64,000 nucleotides of DNA from Glandiceps talaboti. Lineage: Eukaryota > Hemichordata > Enteropneusta > Spengelidae. Made by a program: the position numbers and the translations under genes. Position 1 is the stretch's first letter. Each line of letters begins with the position of its first letter. The notes beneath the pieces were generated by a model. It did no database searches. It had not been told where the DNA came from and was given only the letters and a program-made list of their open reading frames with translations. Positions 47,959 through 60,073 of this stretch are shown here, one piece after another. The stretch is taken from the NCBI RefSeq assembly GCF_964340395.1, contig NC_135560.1, positions 186,001 to 250,000 of the forward strand, in the 5' to 3' direction.

Positions 47959-50222
47959 GATGCTTGATTTTATAACGCAACTTTGCGACTTTTATGTGCC
48001 ACGCAAGTATCAACCAACAATACATCAGAACTGACTGAACATTTGATCTGGTCTATCTGTCGTCTGCTGACAGTGCTGTCAAATTTGGCGCTAAAAAGAG
48101 AAATTAACATGATGATGATTAAAGTCAATAAAGATAAACCTAACAGCACATAGAAAGCTTGATATAATACTCATACAGTAACACACCAAAATACTTACCG
48201 ATAGTTGTTTCTCCACATTGTATTCTCGTCATCCACTGTTGATCGTGTCAACTCCAAATAAAGGCTGTGAAGTTGTATGTCAGCATTACCAGTTGTTGAG
48301 AGGTGAACGCTAATCGCGCTAGGCCTAGGCCTATCTGTGTGTGGAGTTGGCGGCTGCCATATTGCTTTTAGGACTTCTGACTTTCAGCGAATCAGTTTGC
48401 TTCCCCTGTTTCGAACACCAATCTCGCAACCTGATTCGCTCGTCGAAATGGATTTTGAGAAAGGTCTTGGCGGCGACGCTCTCAGGAGAGGGAAGTTGTG
48501 AGTCCCATGTACGACGTGCTCCATATATTTGTCGACCAATAGAATGGTTTTTATCACAGTTTGCCAGCTTTGTTTAAATATAACTTGAAAAACGAATGAG
48601 CTCTTCATAATAGTATGAAGTCTGACGAACAGAAAAAAGGTTTGAAATCACTTTTCTGTTGGGGTAAAGGATACAATCGTACACACGTATGTTCAAAAGG
48701 AAGAAATGCGCTGTAGGGTTATCAACATTTGAATATATGATATATCTGTTTTAAAATATTAACATAAATCGTTGCAAGTGCAAGTGAAGTAGTTAAGATT
48801 TTAATATAAGGTAAATATAGACCAGATGTAAACTGAATTCCTCCCGTAAGGATACACTAGTCTTCGTTTTGTTAAAGAGTGTGTACCTTAGTTTGTATTT
48901 AAGCAATACAGATCTAAATATAACCAAGTGCCAAAAGGTCAATTGAAGTGAAACTAACAAGGTAAAGTTAATATGAACAATTAGTCGACATCTATATTAC
49001 ATTTTAAGATACAAATGTATGTGTTGTAATTGTGTTTTTGGTTTAAATGTTTGGTTTTGTTAGTGTTGTTCGTAGTATTTTTTGTGTGGCCTTGTTACAA
49101 AATGTTGGGTCAGTATACATGAGGAAACTCACCATGTCGACTTTAAATTGTGGTTAGTGACTTGCCAATTTAGTGCAAGTGTGCGTGCGTAGCGACAGAA
49201 ACAATTACATTGTAGGAGAGTGGAAAACTTCTGGGAGGTCAACCCAAGGTTAACCCGTTTTGTTAGGGGGTAGGTTATGTGTGCTTGGTTAGGGCCCGGC
49301 TCTGGTCAGGACCTAAGTTTTTAATAGACATTCATTATGTAGGGGTATTAAATATGCAATGACAAATATTAAATCGCTTTGTCATCCAAGTATTGGGTTA
49401 TTAGTCTAAGGGTGACCTTTTTTCTTTTTTTCTTCTCATCTCCAGTGGAATAATCATGCGGGGCGGGCGGGCGAAATAAAAAAAAGGGGGCAAGGATAAA
49501 AAATATGTATTTTTCAGTTCTATTCTCTGTCTTTTCTGTCCTGTCAGTCTCTCTACAACTTCTTTTCTCTTCTCTTTATTGAATTACTTGTTACAGGTAT
49601 CTTTCCTTCATTTTAGTAAGGTTGACAAGTCCGTAGAATAACTTTGTAAGAAGATGAATACTTATCATCCTGATGGGTGTATATCTGTAGCCATGAACTA
49701 TTGTATGATTTTATCAGGAGTACTAATACATTCGTCCTATTATTCAAAGTGGCATTGACATCGCTAACAATTTTTTCAAGTTATCCAATATGAACTTTAG
49801 TATGTAATTTGTTGAAACACTTGCGTGATTGTCATCAGTGTGCTAGAGGAAATTTCATTTATATAAATAATTACTTCTATGAAACATTTTTCTTCAGTAT
49901 GAACTTGTCAAAATAATCCACCAGATAACATTTCTAGAACTCAGAACTCCTTTGGGATTTACTGTTTAAAAGTAATTAAAAGTAATACTAGAGAGGTTTA
50001 GATACACGTTAGAACGCGTACGTGTACGGGAGCAATATCGTGCAGGCGTACACGTAATGACGCGTTCAAAGCTGTGTTTAGTTACGCGTTCAGAGGGCAA
50101 ACTTGAAAGACAGTGGAATGTGCACGCGCGCGTTGGCATCTTCTGTCCTGAAGGCCATACACACGACTTTATATGTTGGTATTTGTCGGTATTTTTGCAA
50201 TTTTTCCCGCACCTACCCAAAC
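47959..50222. other. Intergenic, nothing recognised
   Basis: 5' flank of the RecQ-type gene, followed by about 2 kb with no coding frame, RNA or element ends that I can support. Confidence 0.5.
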
Positions 50223-50407
50223 GTATGTATGTATGTATGTATGTATGTATGTATGTATGTATGTATATGTGTGTGTGTGTGTGTGCGTGCGTGCGTGTGT
50301 GTGTGTATGTATGTATGTATGTATGTATGTATGTATGTATGTATGTATGTATGTATGTATGTATGTATCTCTCGCTCTGTACATACATACATACATACAT
50401 ACATACA

Positions 50408-50435
<28 letters not shown>
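50223..50435. repeat. Compound microsatellite (GTAT)n-(GT)n-(GTAT)n-(ACAT)n
   Basis: GTAT repeats on both sides of a GT/GC stretch, then CTCTCGCTCTG, then ACAT repeats. The GTAT and ACAT arms are mutually complementary, so the locus is a large imperfect palindrome. Confidence 0.95.
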
Positions 50436-50438
<3 letters not shown>

Positions 50439-50790
50439 GGAACTTATAAATCAGTCCGTATAAATAGATGTAAAATCCGACGATTCGAATAAATATTCTT
50501 TTTCAAAGGAAAAATCGGCGAGATACAGAAATGTTAGGTTAAAACCTGAACATATCTGAATGTAATGGAACAAAACCGCGCGTGATATATAAACGGTTAT
50601 ACGTGGGAAAAGTTCTAATATTCGCACGCACCAAATAGAACCCAATAGAATACACCTGAAATTTAAAAAATACCCTGACTAGATTGGGAATGACGAGAAT
50701 AATCTATCAATTCCAAGGGGTTCCAGCGTTCCAAGACGGAAAATGATTTCTTCTTCCTTTAACCTCAATACTTTTTCATCACCAGAAACC

Positions 50791-50792
<2 letters not shown>
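50436..50792. other. Intergenic, nothing recognised
   Basis: No feature seen. Confidence 0.45.
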
Positions 50793-50821
<29 letters not shown>

Positions 50822-50836
50822 CATACATACATACAT
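50793..50836 (+). repeat. (ACAT)n microsatellite
   Basis: About 11 ACAT units. Confidence 0.95.
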
Positions 50837-51937
50837 GTACTCCGACGTGGGCGTTAAATTACGATTGACAGTTACAAATGAGGCTATTGACCAATCAGGG
50901 AAAAGCGTGAAGACCGGTGTATCAGCAGAGTAGTAAATTTATCAAATGTCGGTGGCGGGAGTGTATTTTCTGTGTATGAGGTCCAATTAATGGCATCCAG
51001 GGAAGAGTGATTAGACGCAGACAATCATAACAAAAACATGATCCCTAACTCTGACTGAACAGATAAGACTTCCGTTCACAAGTTGAACACTATTTTCGTA
51101 ATAATAAACATTACCTCAGAGTGTATTTAGAAGGTGAATAAAATACACGTACTACAACTTGTACTTGCAAGGTGGACGGTATAATGGCAGGGAGAAAGCG
51201 ACGGTTTGCTGTTATGACAGCTGAGGACATATAATAGTTCAGAAACTGACGGCAATTGTACTGAAAAATACACAGAAATACACAGAAAAAATACTAGCTC
51301 ATCATGCAAAGTTTGGAATAGTTGGGCCGAGGAGAGTAATGAAGAAGGAATGGACAAAAAAGTCAAAATAATTGTGGTCGGTATTGCATTGTAGATTGAA
51401 TGGTGTATTTTACTACAACTTGCAAGAGGTAGAATGTACTACTATTGCTTCGCAATACACGACATTTCAAAAGTGAATCGTGTATTTCATTTGCACGTAA
51501 TCAATATGCTGTTTCTTTACGCTAGTCATGTTTGATAGACACAGATACACAATTTCGCTGAATTGTATTTTTGATGTCAGTAGCCATGTTTTGTTTTATC
51601 AGTGGCGATTAAATTTCATATCACTAGTTGCATACACATGAAGGATGTGATTGTATTGAGTAGTTTGTAGTATGAATGTCCTGCATAATAATATCAAGCA
51701 AATACACAGTGGTATGAAATACACTGTCCATTGGGATGTAATTGCTATTTTCGTCGTGCAACATAGCGATATACATGTCTGACATTGAATGTTGACACAG
51801 GCGTGTATCCAGTTTTTTGACACGTGTCAGCTTCGATTGGAAGTCACGTTGGCGTCAGGGTGTCTTGTCGAAAATCAAAACATAAACAATGGGTGTATGA
51901 AGTTCTTCCTGGGAAGAATATGACACCATCGAATTAT
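50837..51937. other. Intergenic, weak internal repeats
   Basis: Related words (GTACTACAACTTG..., TTTTACTACAACTTGCAAG) at about 51145 and 51405 suggest an old element, but no ends or coding frame were found. Confidence 0.4.
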
Positions 51938-52026
51938 TAGCCGGGGTACAAGATAAATGCCATCCGGGCAATACACGCCTCCTACGTCGGCGTGTATTTA
52001 CCCGGACGGCATTTATTACTTGTATA
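51938..52026. repeat. Palindrome with arms of about 30 bp
   Basis: ATAAATGCCATCCGGGCAAT then ACACGCC pairs with GGCGTGTATTTACCCGGACG then GCATTTAT around a centre of about 9 bp. It is adjacent to the 3' tail of the LINE. Probably an end-to-end MITE remnant or a structured target site. Confidence 0.8.
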
Positions 52027-52067
52027 CATACATACATACATAATAATACATACATAATAATACATAC

Positions 52068-52120
<53 letters not shown>

Positions 52121-52395
52121 TTTATTTGCCATGTGCCAAAAATAGCATTGGAAATTGATTTTTCACACGAGCTCATAAAAGAAACAAAACGGGAATAAAA
52201 CTGACAATAAAATAAGAAAGACACAACAGACAATAAAAAACACACACGGTACTAAAATACAATATTAAGACAAGTTGTTATAAAACAGGCAGTAGATGAC
52301 TATGTACGGTTTAAAATACGGATAGCAGATGGATAAAAACTCTTCCTAAAACGTTCTGTTCTTGTTCTGATGGCCCTATACCGCTTACCAGAGGG

Positions 52396-53007
52396 TTAAA
52401 GTTTAAATAAATCATATGCTGGGTGGCTAAAATCCTGGATGATGGTTTTTGCTTTGTGCATGGTGCATGTCTGATAGATCGAATGTAATGATGGCAATTC
52501 TGTGCCGATGATTCTTTGTGCTGTACGCACAACCCGCTCAAGTGAATTCAATTCATCCTTGGTTATATTATTGAACCAGACTGTGATAGCATATGTTAAA
52601 ATACTCTCTATAACACTACGATAAAAGTTGACTAGAATGGAATTACTCATACCAATTTTCTTCAAACGCCTCAGAAAATATAGACGCTGTTGTGCTTTCT
52701 TTACCAGGTAATCGGTATTAGTTTGCCAAGACAAACAATTTGAAAGTTGAATACCTAGAAACTTAAATACAGAAACAATTTCAACTGTTCTATCATTGAT
52801 GCTAATCGGTGAATGAGCCATATTGCCCTTCCTAAAATCGACGATTACTTCTTTTGTTTTGTTTACATTCAGTTCAAGATTGTTGACACTACACCAATTT
52901 GCCAAATTTGCAATTTCACTCCTATATGCAGACTCGTCATTATCAGTTATTAAACCTATGGCTGTGGTGTCATCGGCAAACTTTACAAGCACGTTTTCAT
53001 CATACAA
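52396..53007 (-). pseudogene. LINE reverse transcriptase, second part
   Basis: Resumes YDENVLVKFADDTTAIGLIT, with the FADD catalytic motif, then ANWCSVNNLELNVNKTKEVI, VEIVSVFKFLGIQLSNCLSW and thumb-like sequence to YQTCTMHKAKTIIQDFSHPA. It stops at 52396. The wording closely recalls the Rex1/Babar group of CR1-like LINEs. That placement is from memory of the family. Confidence 0.85.
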
Positions 53008-53926
53008 GGGAGTACAGTAAAGGACTTAAGACACAACCTTGAGGAGCACCTGTATTAAGAACTAATTTCGAAGAAACACGGCTATTAATTTTAACAATCT
53101 GTGGCCTATCATAGAGAAAACTTAAGACCCACCTACACATGGATTGGCTAATTCCAAGGTCAGAGAGTTTCATTACTAACTTGGATGGAATAATAGTGTT
53201 AAACGCAGAGCTGAAATCTGCAAAGAGCATTCGAGCATATGAATTTCGTTTATCTAGATGAGTTAATACTGAATGAAGTGCAATTGATACAGCATCTTCT
53301 ACAGAGCGATTGGCACGGTATGCAAACTGATATGGGTCGATAGACTTTGGTAAAATAGACTTAATATGGTGCAAAACTAAGCGTTCGAAGCATTTCATGA
53401 TGACAGGTGTAAGTGCAACCGGCCTATAATCATTCAAACACTTGACTGGGAATTTCTTCGGTACGGAGATTATTGTTGATATCTTGAAGCAGGATGGTAC
53501 GACACACTGAGAAAGTGATATATTAAATATGTCCGAAAATACACTCGACAGTTGTTCAGCGCAATGATGGAGGGCTCGAGATGGGATGTTGTCCGGACCT
53601 GCTGCTTTGTGTACATTTACACTCGCAAAACACTTGCGTACATCAGACCCGAGGATAGTAAATGGGGTGTCGTTGTTGTCATGATCAAGGCATAAGGGGG
53701 GATCTAAGTTCACCTTGTCGAAACGAGCATAGAAGTCATTTAAACGATCAGGAAGACTTGTATCGGTGTCAACTATTGCATTTCGTTTGCTTCTATACGA
53801 TGTAACTGCTTCCAGTCCTTTCCATAACCGTCGCGAGTCATTTTCTTTGAGCTGATTTTCCAGTTTTTCCCGATATTGTAGTTTAGCAGATCGAATTGCT
53901 TTGTTCAGTTCATATTTTGACTTCTT
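53000..53926 (-). pseudogene. LINE reverse transcriptase, first part
   Basis: In frame with the endonuclease after the TAA. Blocks: KAAGPDNIPSRALHHCAEQL, CFKISTIISVPKKFPVKCLN, DYRPVALTPVIMKCFERLVL, ADFSSAFNTI and GAPQGCVLSPLLYSL. These are RT motifs 1-5, including the LFADFSSAFNT Asp. The frame is lost right after SPLLYSL, where about eight codons (normally a YTHDC-like segment) are deleted. Confidence 0.85.
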
Positions 53927-55198
53927 TTAAGCAGCAGCATCGTTTGCCTTGAATGCATCGGACTTTGCCTTAAGTTTTACGCGAATATTGCTGTTGAACC
54001 ATGGTTTCTGATTGGGATAGCTACGTACACATTTCGTTGGAATGCACGAATCTATACAGAACTTGACGTAATCTGTCACCACATCCGTATATTCGTTGAG
54101 ATCTGAAGATGATTCCATGAATACTGACCAATCAGTGGACTCCAGACAGCCTTGGAGATTCATAATTGAATCATCAGACCAGCACTGGACAGATCTTGTT
54201 GTTGGTTTTGCAGACTTCAGTTTTTGTTTATATGCAGGTACAAGAAATATTGAGGAGTGGTCTGATTTACCATAGTGAGGTCGAGGCAGAGAACGGTAAG
54301 CACCTTTGATGGTTGAATAACAATGATCAAGAATCTTCTGGCCTCGAGTTGGACAGGTGACGTATTGATAAAACTTTGGCAACACCTTCTTGAGGTTTGT
54401 ATGATTGAAGTCACCGGTAATTATTGGCACTGCGTCGGGATAGGAATTTTCACACCCGGTGACGATGCTTGACAGTTCATTCAGGGCAATCGAAGCATTT
54501 GCATTTGGATGTATGTAAACGGATGACAAAACAACACCTGAGAATTCGCGCGGTAAAAAGTATGGCCGGCACTTGATTGTCAAACACTCTAAATCAGGAG
54601 AACAAAATCGCGAAATTATCTCTACATCCGAACACCAAGAATTGTTGATTAAAAAGCAAACACCACCTCCTTTCGCTTTCTTCGTAATTTCCTTAGATCT
54701 ATCCATTCTATAGATTGAGAAGCCTTCAGGACTAAGGGCACTGTCCGGGATGTCTGCATCTGACCATGTTTCCGTGAAACAAAGTACTGTAACACAACAA
54801 TCTCTCATATCCCGTTGGTTTTTGATACGACAAAAAAGTTCATCCAGTTTGTTGTCGATAGATTGCAAGTTTGCAAGGTGAATGCTAGGAAGAGGGGGTC
54901 TCGCTGAACGTTGACGAAGTTTCGCCAGAACGCCACCCCTTTTCCCCCGTTTGCGTTTACGTCTACCGATGATTCCATCAGGTGTGTTATGGTTCTCACT
55001 GTTCGGTGGAGCACAAAACGAAAAGTCGCAGGAATGACGGCTAGGTTGAAGTTTAAGCTCACCTATTCTGTTCCTGACATCTAGGAGTTGTTCACGATCA
55101 TAGACGAAGAATGTAGAAACATCAGACAAGAGTACAAGGATAAAAACGGCAAAAAAGACGAGAGCTCTACGTGAACTGTCGCCATGTAACGGCGCCAT
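53927..55198 (-). pseudogene. LINE endonuclease region
   Basis: A 423-codon frame. After a basic N-terminal segment (RRKRKRGKRGG) comes an apurinic-type endonuclease: SIHLANLQSIDNKLDEL, VLCFTETWSD, YRMDRS, GGGVCFLIN, PIITGDFNHTNLKKVLPKFY and HYGKSDHSSIFL. These contain the ETW, GDFN and SDH catalytic blocks of LINE endonucleases. The frame ends at an in-frame TAA (KANDAAA-stop). Past it the same frame carries on into the reverse transcriptase part (KKSKYELNKAIRSAKLQYRE), so the stop is a lesion in one long ORF. Confidence 0.85.
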
Positions 55199-55206
55199 TG
55201 TTCGTC

Positions 55207-55219
55207 ATACATACATACA

Positions 55220-55251
<32 letters not shown>

Positions 55252-55312
55252 CACACACACACATACATACATACATACATACATACATGCATACATACAT
55301 ACATACATACAT
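55207..55312 (+). repeat. (ACAT)n microsatellite with AC interruption
   Basis: Two ACAT blocks with a TATACACACACAC stretch between them. It adjoins the 5' end of the LINE. Confidence 0.95.
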
Positions 55313-55990
55313 TTCTTCTACGGGAAGATAGCATCATCTGAGTATCCTTCAATTTCATGTCTGACACTTTATAAATTATTGCTTGGTTACGCTGCCACGA
55401 GGCTTTAATACCTCACAAATAGAGAGGTGTACAAAGGCAAAAGTGATTACACATAAATTGTTGTTGCAACTGAGAGACAAAGTCAGCCCTGCTTGACCTC
55501 GCACTAAAAAACATAGATAAAAAAAACCTTCCTAGGGGAAAATATAGCTGTGGGAAAGCGTAGGCCCTACTTTAAACGGTTTAAACCTGACTAAGTAAAC
55601 ACCCATAAAACATCTGCATGATGTGTTGCTCTGTACCTCAAACGTAACTGTGAAAAAAGGAGACTTGCCTAAAATGCACACACACACACAAAGCATCAAT
55701 AAACAAAAGTCGATGGTCGTTCCTTGGTGACAGAGCTTAGACTGTACTAAATCCAACTTTACTTTACAGCTCTCTACAAGAGCGCCCTCAACATGCCACA
55801 AGAACATATTACTTTCTGTCTATACGTTGTTCATCTAGAAATTACATTTTTTTTCTATAAACTTTGTGATGTAATAGACACATTGTATTCTGGCAAACCA
55901 GAGTTGTGTATTTCTTCCGCGACACTGCGAAATGACGATAAACGAAACAACCTCTTGGCGGTGTCTTGTCTTGGACAGTACTGTATCAAC
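55313..55990. other. Intergenic, nothing recognised
   Basis: No feature seen. Confidence 0.45.
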
Positions 55991-55992
55991 TA

Positions 55993-56590
55993 ATCATCCG
56001 TAATTATAATGCTCTAACTTTACGTGCTGAATAATTCTAAAAGCTCTCTTTGAACACTTTCTATCTGTGATCTGTAGTCTCAGTGTACGGTACGCGGTGA
56101 TGGGGCACCCTCACACATCGGTGAGGGCGGAACGACACTGTGTATCCTTGGTACAGTCTATGATTTGTTTTTTAGTTAAACTTCCTTACCATAAAGCACC
56201 ACTGACACTGAAAAGAGCATATGACAATTTGAATTTTTTTTTACTAACAAAAGTGACAAAACTAATGTATTCGTTCTTTTGTTACATACTCACACAGAAA
56301 ACAACTGAACCGAGTAATTTTCACTCAGTTCTTTAGTTCCTAAAGTTATATTTATTGTTGGGTACTTATGAATAGTAAAATAAAATCCCATCCGTAATTG
56401 TAATTCTCTAACTTTACGTGCTGAATAACTCCAAAAGCTCTCTTGTGAACACTTTCTATGTGTGATCTGTAGTCTCAGTGTACGGTACGTGGTGACGGGG
56501 CGCCCTCACATATCGGTGAGGGCGGAACAACACGTATCTTATAGTCTATGATCTTTGTGTTTCAGTTAAACTTCCTTGCCATACAATACA
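55993..56590 (+). repeat. Tandem duplication with a GTGAGGGCG hairpin
   Basis: Two units of about 200 bp (55995-56205 and 56389-56590) at a 395-bp spacing. Each reads CATCCGTAATT..., TAACTTTACGTGCTGAATAA, GATCTGTAGTCTCAGTGTAC, then a hairpin (CCCTCACA-ATCGGTGAGGGCGGAAC) and AGTTAAACTTCCTT. No conserved frame spans both. Confidence 0.85.
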
Positions 56591-56844
56591 TGCATATTCT
56601 AAGGCTGAATGAACTGAAGACACATAAATACATTTTAGACCGTATGCAGTTGCACCAAATCTACACAAATAAAATATGTAATCTCTGTGACTCACAGGGT
56701 GGTTTTGCTAACCACAGGAGCTGGCGCTGTTTACTAACTAAGTTCACCACTAGCACAAGGGGACAAGCAACTAAAGCAATGTTTTAATGTAACTAACCTC
56801 TTGGCAGTTATAAGATTAGGGGCGTTTTAATTTAGATAATTTAG

Positions 56845-57490
<646 letters not shown>

Positions 57491-57899
57491 AGAATTTAAC
57501 TTTGATATTTTGATCTCCTGGGAAGTGTGAGAGATTAGGCTGTGGTGTTATTTCTCTGGAAAACTTCGAACTTTCGTGTTCTTTTAACATCGAGCTGATA
57601 CATGATTTAAAAAATGCATTCTATCAACCACCATTGTGAAATTACTAAAAACTATATCACTCGGTGTAGACATGCAGATAGGAAGGACTTTCTGCCTGCA
57701 TGATGGAGGTAGCTACCTTCCGGATTTTTCATGAAGGCGCGACATTGCACAAATATCCATCATCCATCTAATATTAGACTCTAGCTTAGATGCAACACAA
57801 TTTTTGAACGATATTATCCCGATGAAAAGTACTGTGTACCTGCAAAGTCTAATATTAAATATAGTGATATGAGAGGCAGAGAGTCGGAGATAAAGACAA

Positions 57900-57962
57900 A
57901 GGCAGTGACAGACAGACAGAAAGAAAGACAGACAGACAACCAGACACACACGCGTGCGAGAG

Positions 57963-57994
<32 letters not shown>

Positions 57995-58138
57995 CTACCC
58001 AACACACACCCTGACAAACACGTCACCTGCAAGTCGCTTTTAAGATGGAAGAAATTCAAAAGAAACTAAAATCCACCCATAACACATGATATATGCCACA
58101 GACGCAACCACATACAGAGAGGGACAAAGACAGGCAGG

Positions 58139-58194
<56 letters not shown>

Positions 58195-58201
58195 GGCAGG
58201 C

Positions 58202-58280
<79 letters not shown>

Positions 58281-58282
58281 GA
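57900..58282 (+). repeat. Microsatellite cluster: (GACA)n, (AC)n, (CAGA)n
   Basis: Short GACA runs near 57906-57940, AC at 57970-57991, and a long CAGA array at 58141-58280. Long open frames across it in several phases are artefacts. Confidence 0.95.
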
Positions 58283-58692
58283 CACATAGAGGCACAGAGA
58301 TAGCTAAGAATGTCATGTTTGAAGATACCAAGACGTAATTTATATTCATACAATAAAACAAAGACAATTGCAGTCAAACAATAGTTATAATGATCTCAAA
58401 ATGAAATGTATAGAATCATTTTACGGAAGACATCTGTCCAATGGCCTTCATTATAATGTTATGGTATTCTGATCATCAAGTTTAACAGTGACATGTTGAA
58501 GTTCCCGATCACCATCATCACTTAAGATGGAGAAGGTTTGAATCTGTTGGTAAGACGGAATAGTATTGCATAAACATATATGTATATATTTATTGTTGGA
58601 GAATTTTGAATTCTGTACAAATAATTTGCCAATGAATCTTTATTCATTTGAAAGTACTTCAGTACAGTGTGGAAAAATGCTATATAATAATT

Positions 58693-58694
58693 AA

Positions 58695-58730
<36 letters not shown>
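58693..58730 (+). repeat. (ATC)n microsatellite
   Basis: About 12 ATC units. Confidence 0.95.
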
Positions 58731-58969
58731 TGACTGAAGCTACTGTGTTGTATCTTAGACGAAGTGAAATTATTGCTAATATAGTAATAAAACTATAACG
58801 TCAATCTCCCATTCATTTTTTCCAACATCTCGAGAGGTACTCCAACAAGATAAATTGTCATAGAATGTTTCAGTATCTACATATGAGGTATGGGATAAAT
58901 GGCAACAGCTACGGATACATTCAAATTCGAATTGTTCGATCATATGATATAATACGATATAATAGTTAC

Positions 58970-59094
58970 CTTAGCATTCGTTGATTCATTCTTGGTTGTT
59001 TCGATGCCGGCTTCGGTGTTGTTATTTCCCGAAATAAGGAGTGGATCGTCGTCGCCACTTACTGAAGCACGAGTTGGTTTGGCGTCGTCATTTT
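58970..59094 (-). CDS. Candidate exon of an unknown gene
   Basis: Acceptor TTTTTTCAG|AAAATG and donor GCTAAG|GTAACT. It joins the exon at 59998-60073 in phase 1 and leaves in phase 0. It reads ENDDAKPTRASVSGDDDPLL then ISGNNNTEAGIETTKNESTN. Acidic and Asn/Thr-rich, so probably disordered or extracellular linker. No family recognised. Support is splice consensus and phase only. Confidence 0.35.
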
Positions 59095-59474
59095 CTGAAA
59101 AAACTATAACATGATATGATATGACAATATAATAAACAATGTTAAAGATCATTAGTAAGTTAGACTAAACGTTATTTAAATAGAACATTCTCAGACTAAT
59201 ACAACGTTAACATTGGTAGTGTTGTAAAAAGGTGAAATTCGAAAAAAAAAGATATTTGCATAAATAACATTCTTTACTGAGCAACACTGACACTTGAGTC
59301 AATTTTACAGGCACAGTGATAATTACCACCACTCTTGTTACACGTCACACATCCAATATTCGTATTCGTACAAGAGCTGTGTGGAATAGCTATTATACAA
59401 AAGTTTTACATTATTTTAAATAGTGTAGACTGGATATAGGAAATAAAAGTGCCAATGGCGTTGTAGCACAACTG

Positions 59475-59880
59475 TTGAGAGTAAACTTTAATTTTCTATC
59501 ATGATTGTGTTCTTGTTGCTAGACATATTTGCACACATATTTTTTGAAGATTTATTGTAATGCCTACCCAATCTGATTAAAATCTGATTTGGTGAGAGCG
59601 GTTAGATGTCTTTATTTACCTTTATTTCCAACATGTTGTGTCATTTGTTTTGTTCCATGTGATAGCCGCCTTCCCGTCCTGGAACAAGACGAACGGCACA
59701 AAACGATGGAAATAGAGATAATAAAGACATCTAGCCGCTCTCACCACATAAGATTTTAATCAGATTGATGCCTACCCATTCATGGTGTTATATATGCAAT
59801 GTAAACTATCGTTAATACTGTTGTTATGAGCATAGTCTTGTTACTAGCCGCATCTGCATACATTTTTTGAACGTATGTCA
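59475..59880 (+). repeat. Dispersed GTTGCTAG...GCATATTTGC family, split by an insertion
   Basis: CTTGTTGCTAGACATATTTG before the insertion, and TATGCAATGTAAACTATCG plus GTTATGAGCATAGTCTTGTT after it, match the module at 42580-42900. The 199-bp element at 59569-59767 interrupts this copy. Confidence 0.6.
59569..59767. mobile_element. MITE with long inverted repeats and a 9-bp target duplication
   Basis: A 199-bp element with ends CAATCTGATTAAAATCT... and the complement. The arms extend about 50 bp, through GGTGAGAGCGG and AGATGTCTTTATT. The 9-bp sequence ATGCCTACC lies immediately on both sides (59560-59568 and 59768-59776). Perfect 9-bp duplications with long inverted repeats are typical of Mutator-like elements. 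No coding capacity. Confidence 0.8.
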
Positions 59881-59997
59881 CTGGTGATATATTGGCATTA
59901 TATGTCATCACAAACATAATTCAGCGACATTACCCTTAAAATAGGAAGTCTACCTTGTCACAATTAGAAAGAACAGAAGGATGCCTACGAAACTTAC

Positions 59998-60073
59998 CGG
60001 ATATTCCAATGGAAAATCGTTTCGGGGAAATCTTGTCTTGTGTTGTTGAGTTACGATGCAAACTCGGAGAGCT
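59998..60073 (-). CDS. Candidate exon upstream of 58970-59094
   Basis: Donor ATATCCG|GTAAGT. The possible acceptor GACTTAG|AGCTC has a weak pyrimidine tract. It reads SSPSLHRNSTTQDKISPKRF then SIGIS. It was chosen because its phase 1 end joins 58970-59094 without a stop. No start codon in frame, and the function is unknown. Confidence 0.3.

Larger units (their letters stand above)
52058..55206 (-). mobile_element. Non-LTR retrotransposon (CR1/Rex1-type LINE)
   Basis: About 3.1 kb. On the minus strand it runs from an ATG at 55198, through endonuclease and reverse transcriptase, to a 3' UTR ending CATGGCAAATAAAGTTATTA and a (TTA)n tail (about 52060-52119). A short microsatellite tail in place of poly-A is typical of the CR1/L2/Rex1 group. 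The 5' end abuts an ACAT microsatellite. Confidence 0.85.

Noticed and set aside
49966-50492. MYVCMYVC and IHTYIHTY proteins on both strands
   Set aside because: Translation of GTAT/ACAT microsatellites.
58040-58377. LSVCLSVC and TDRQTDRQ proteins
   Set aside because: Translation of the CAGA microsatellite in several frames.
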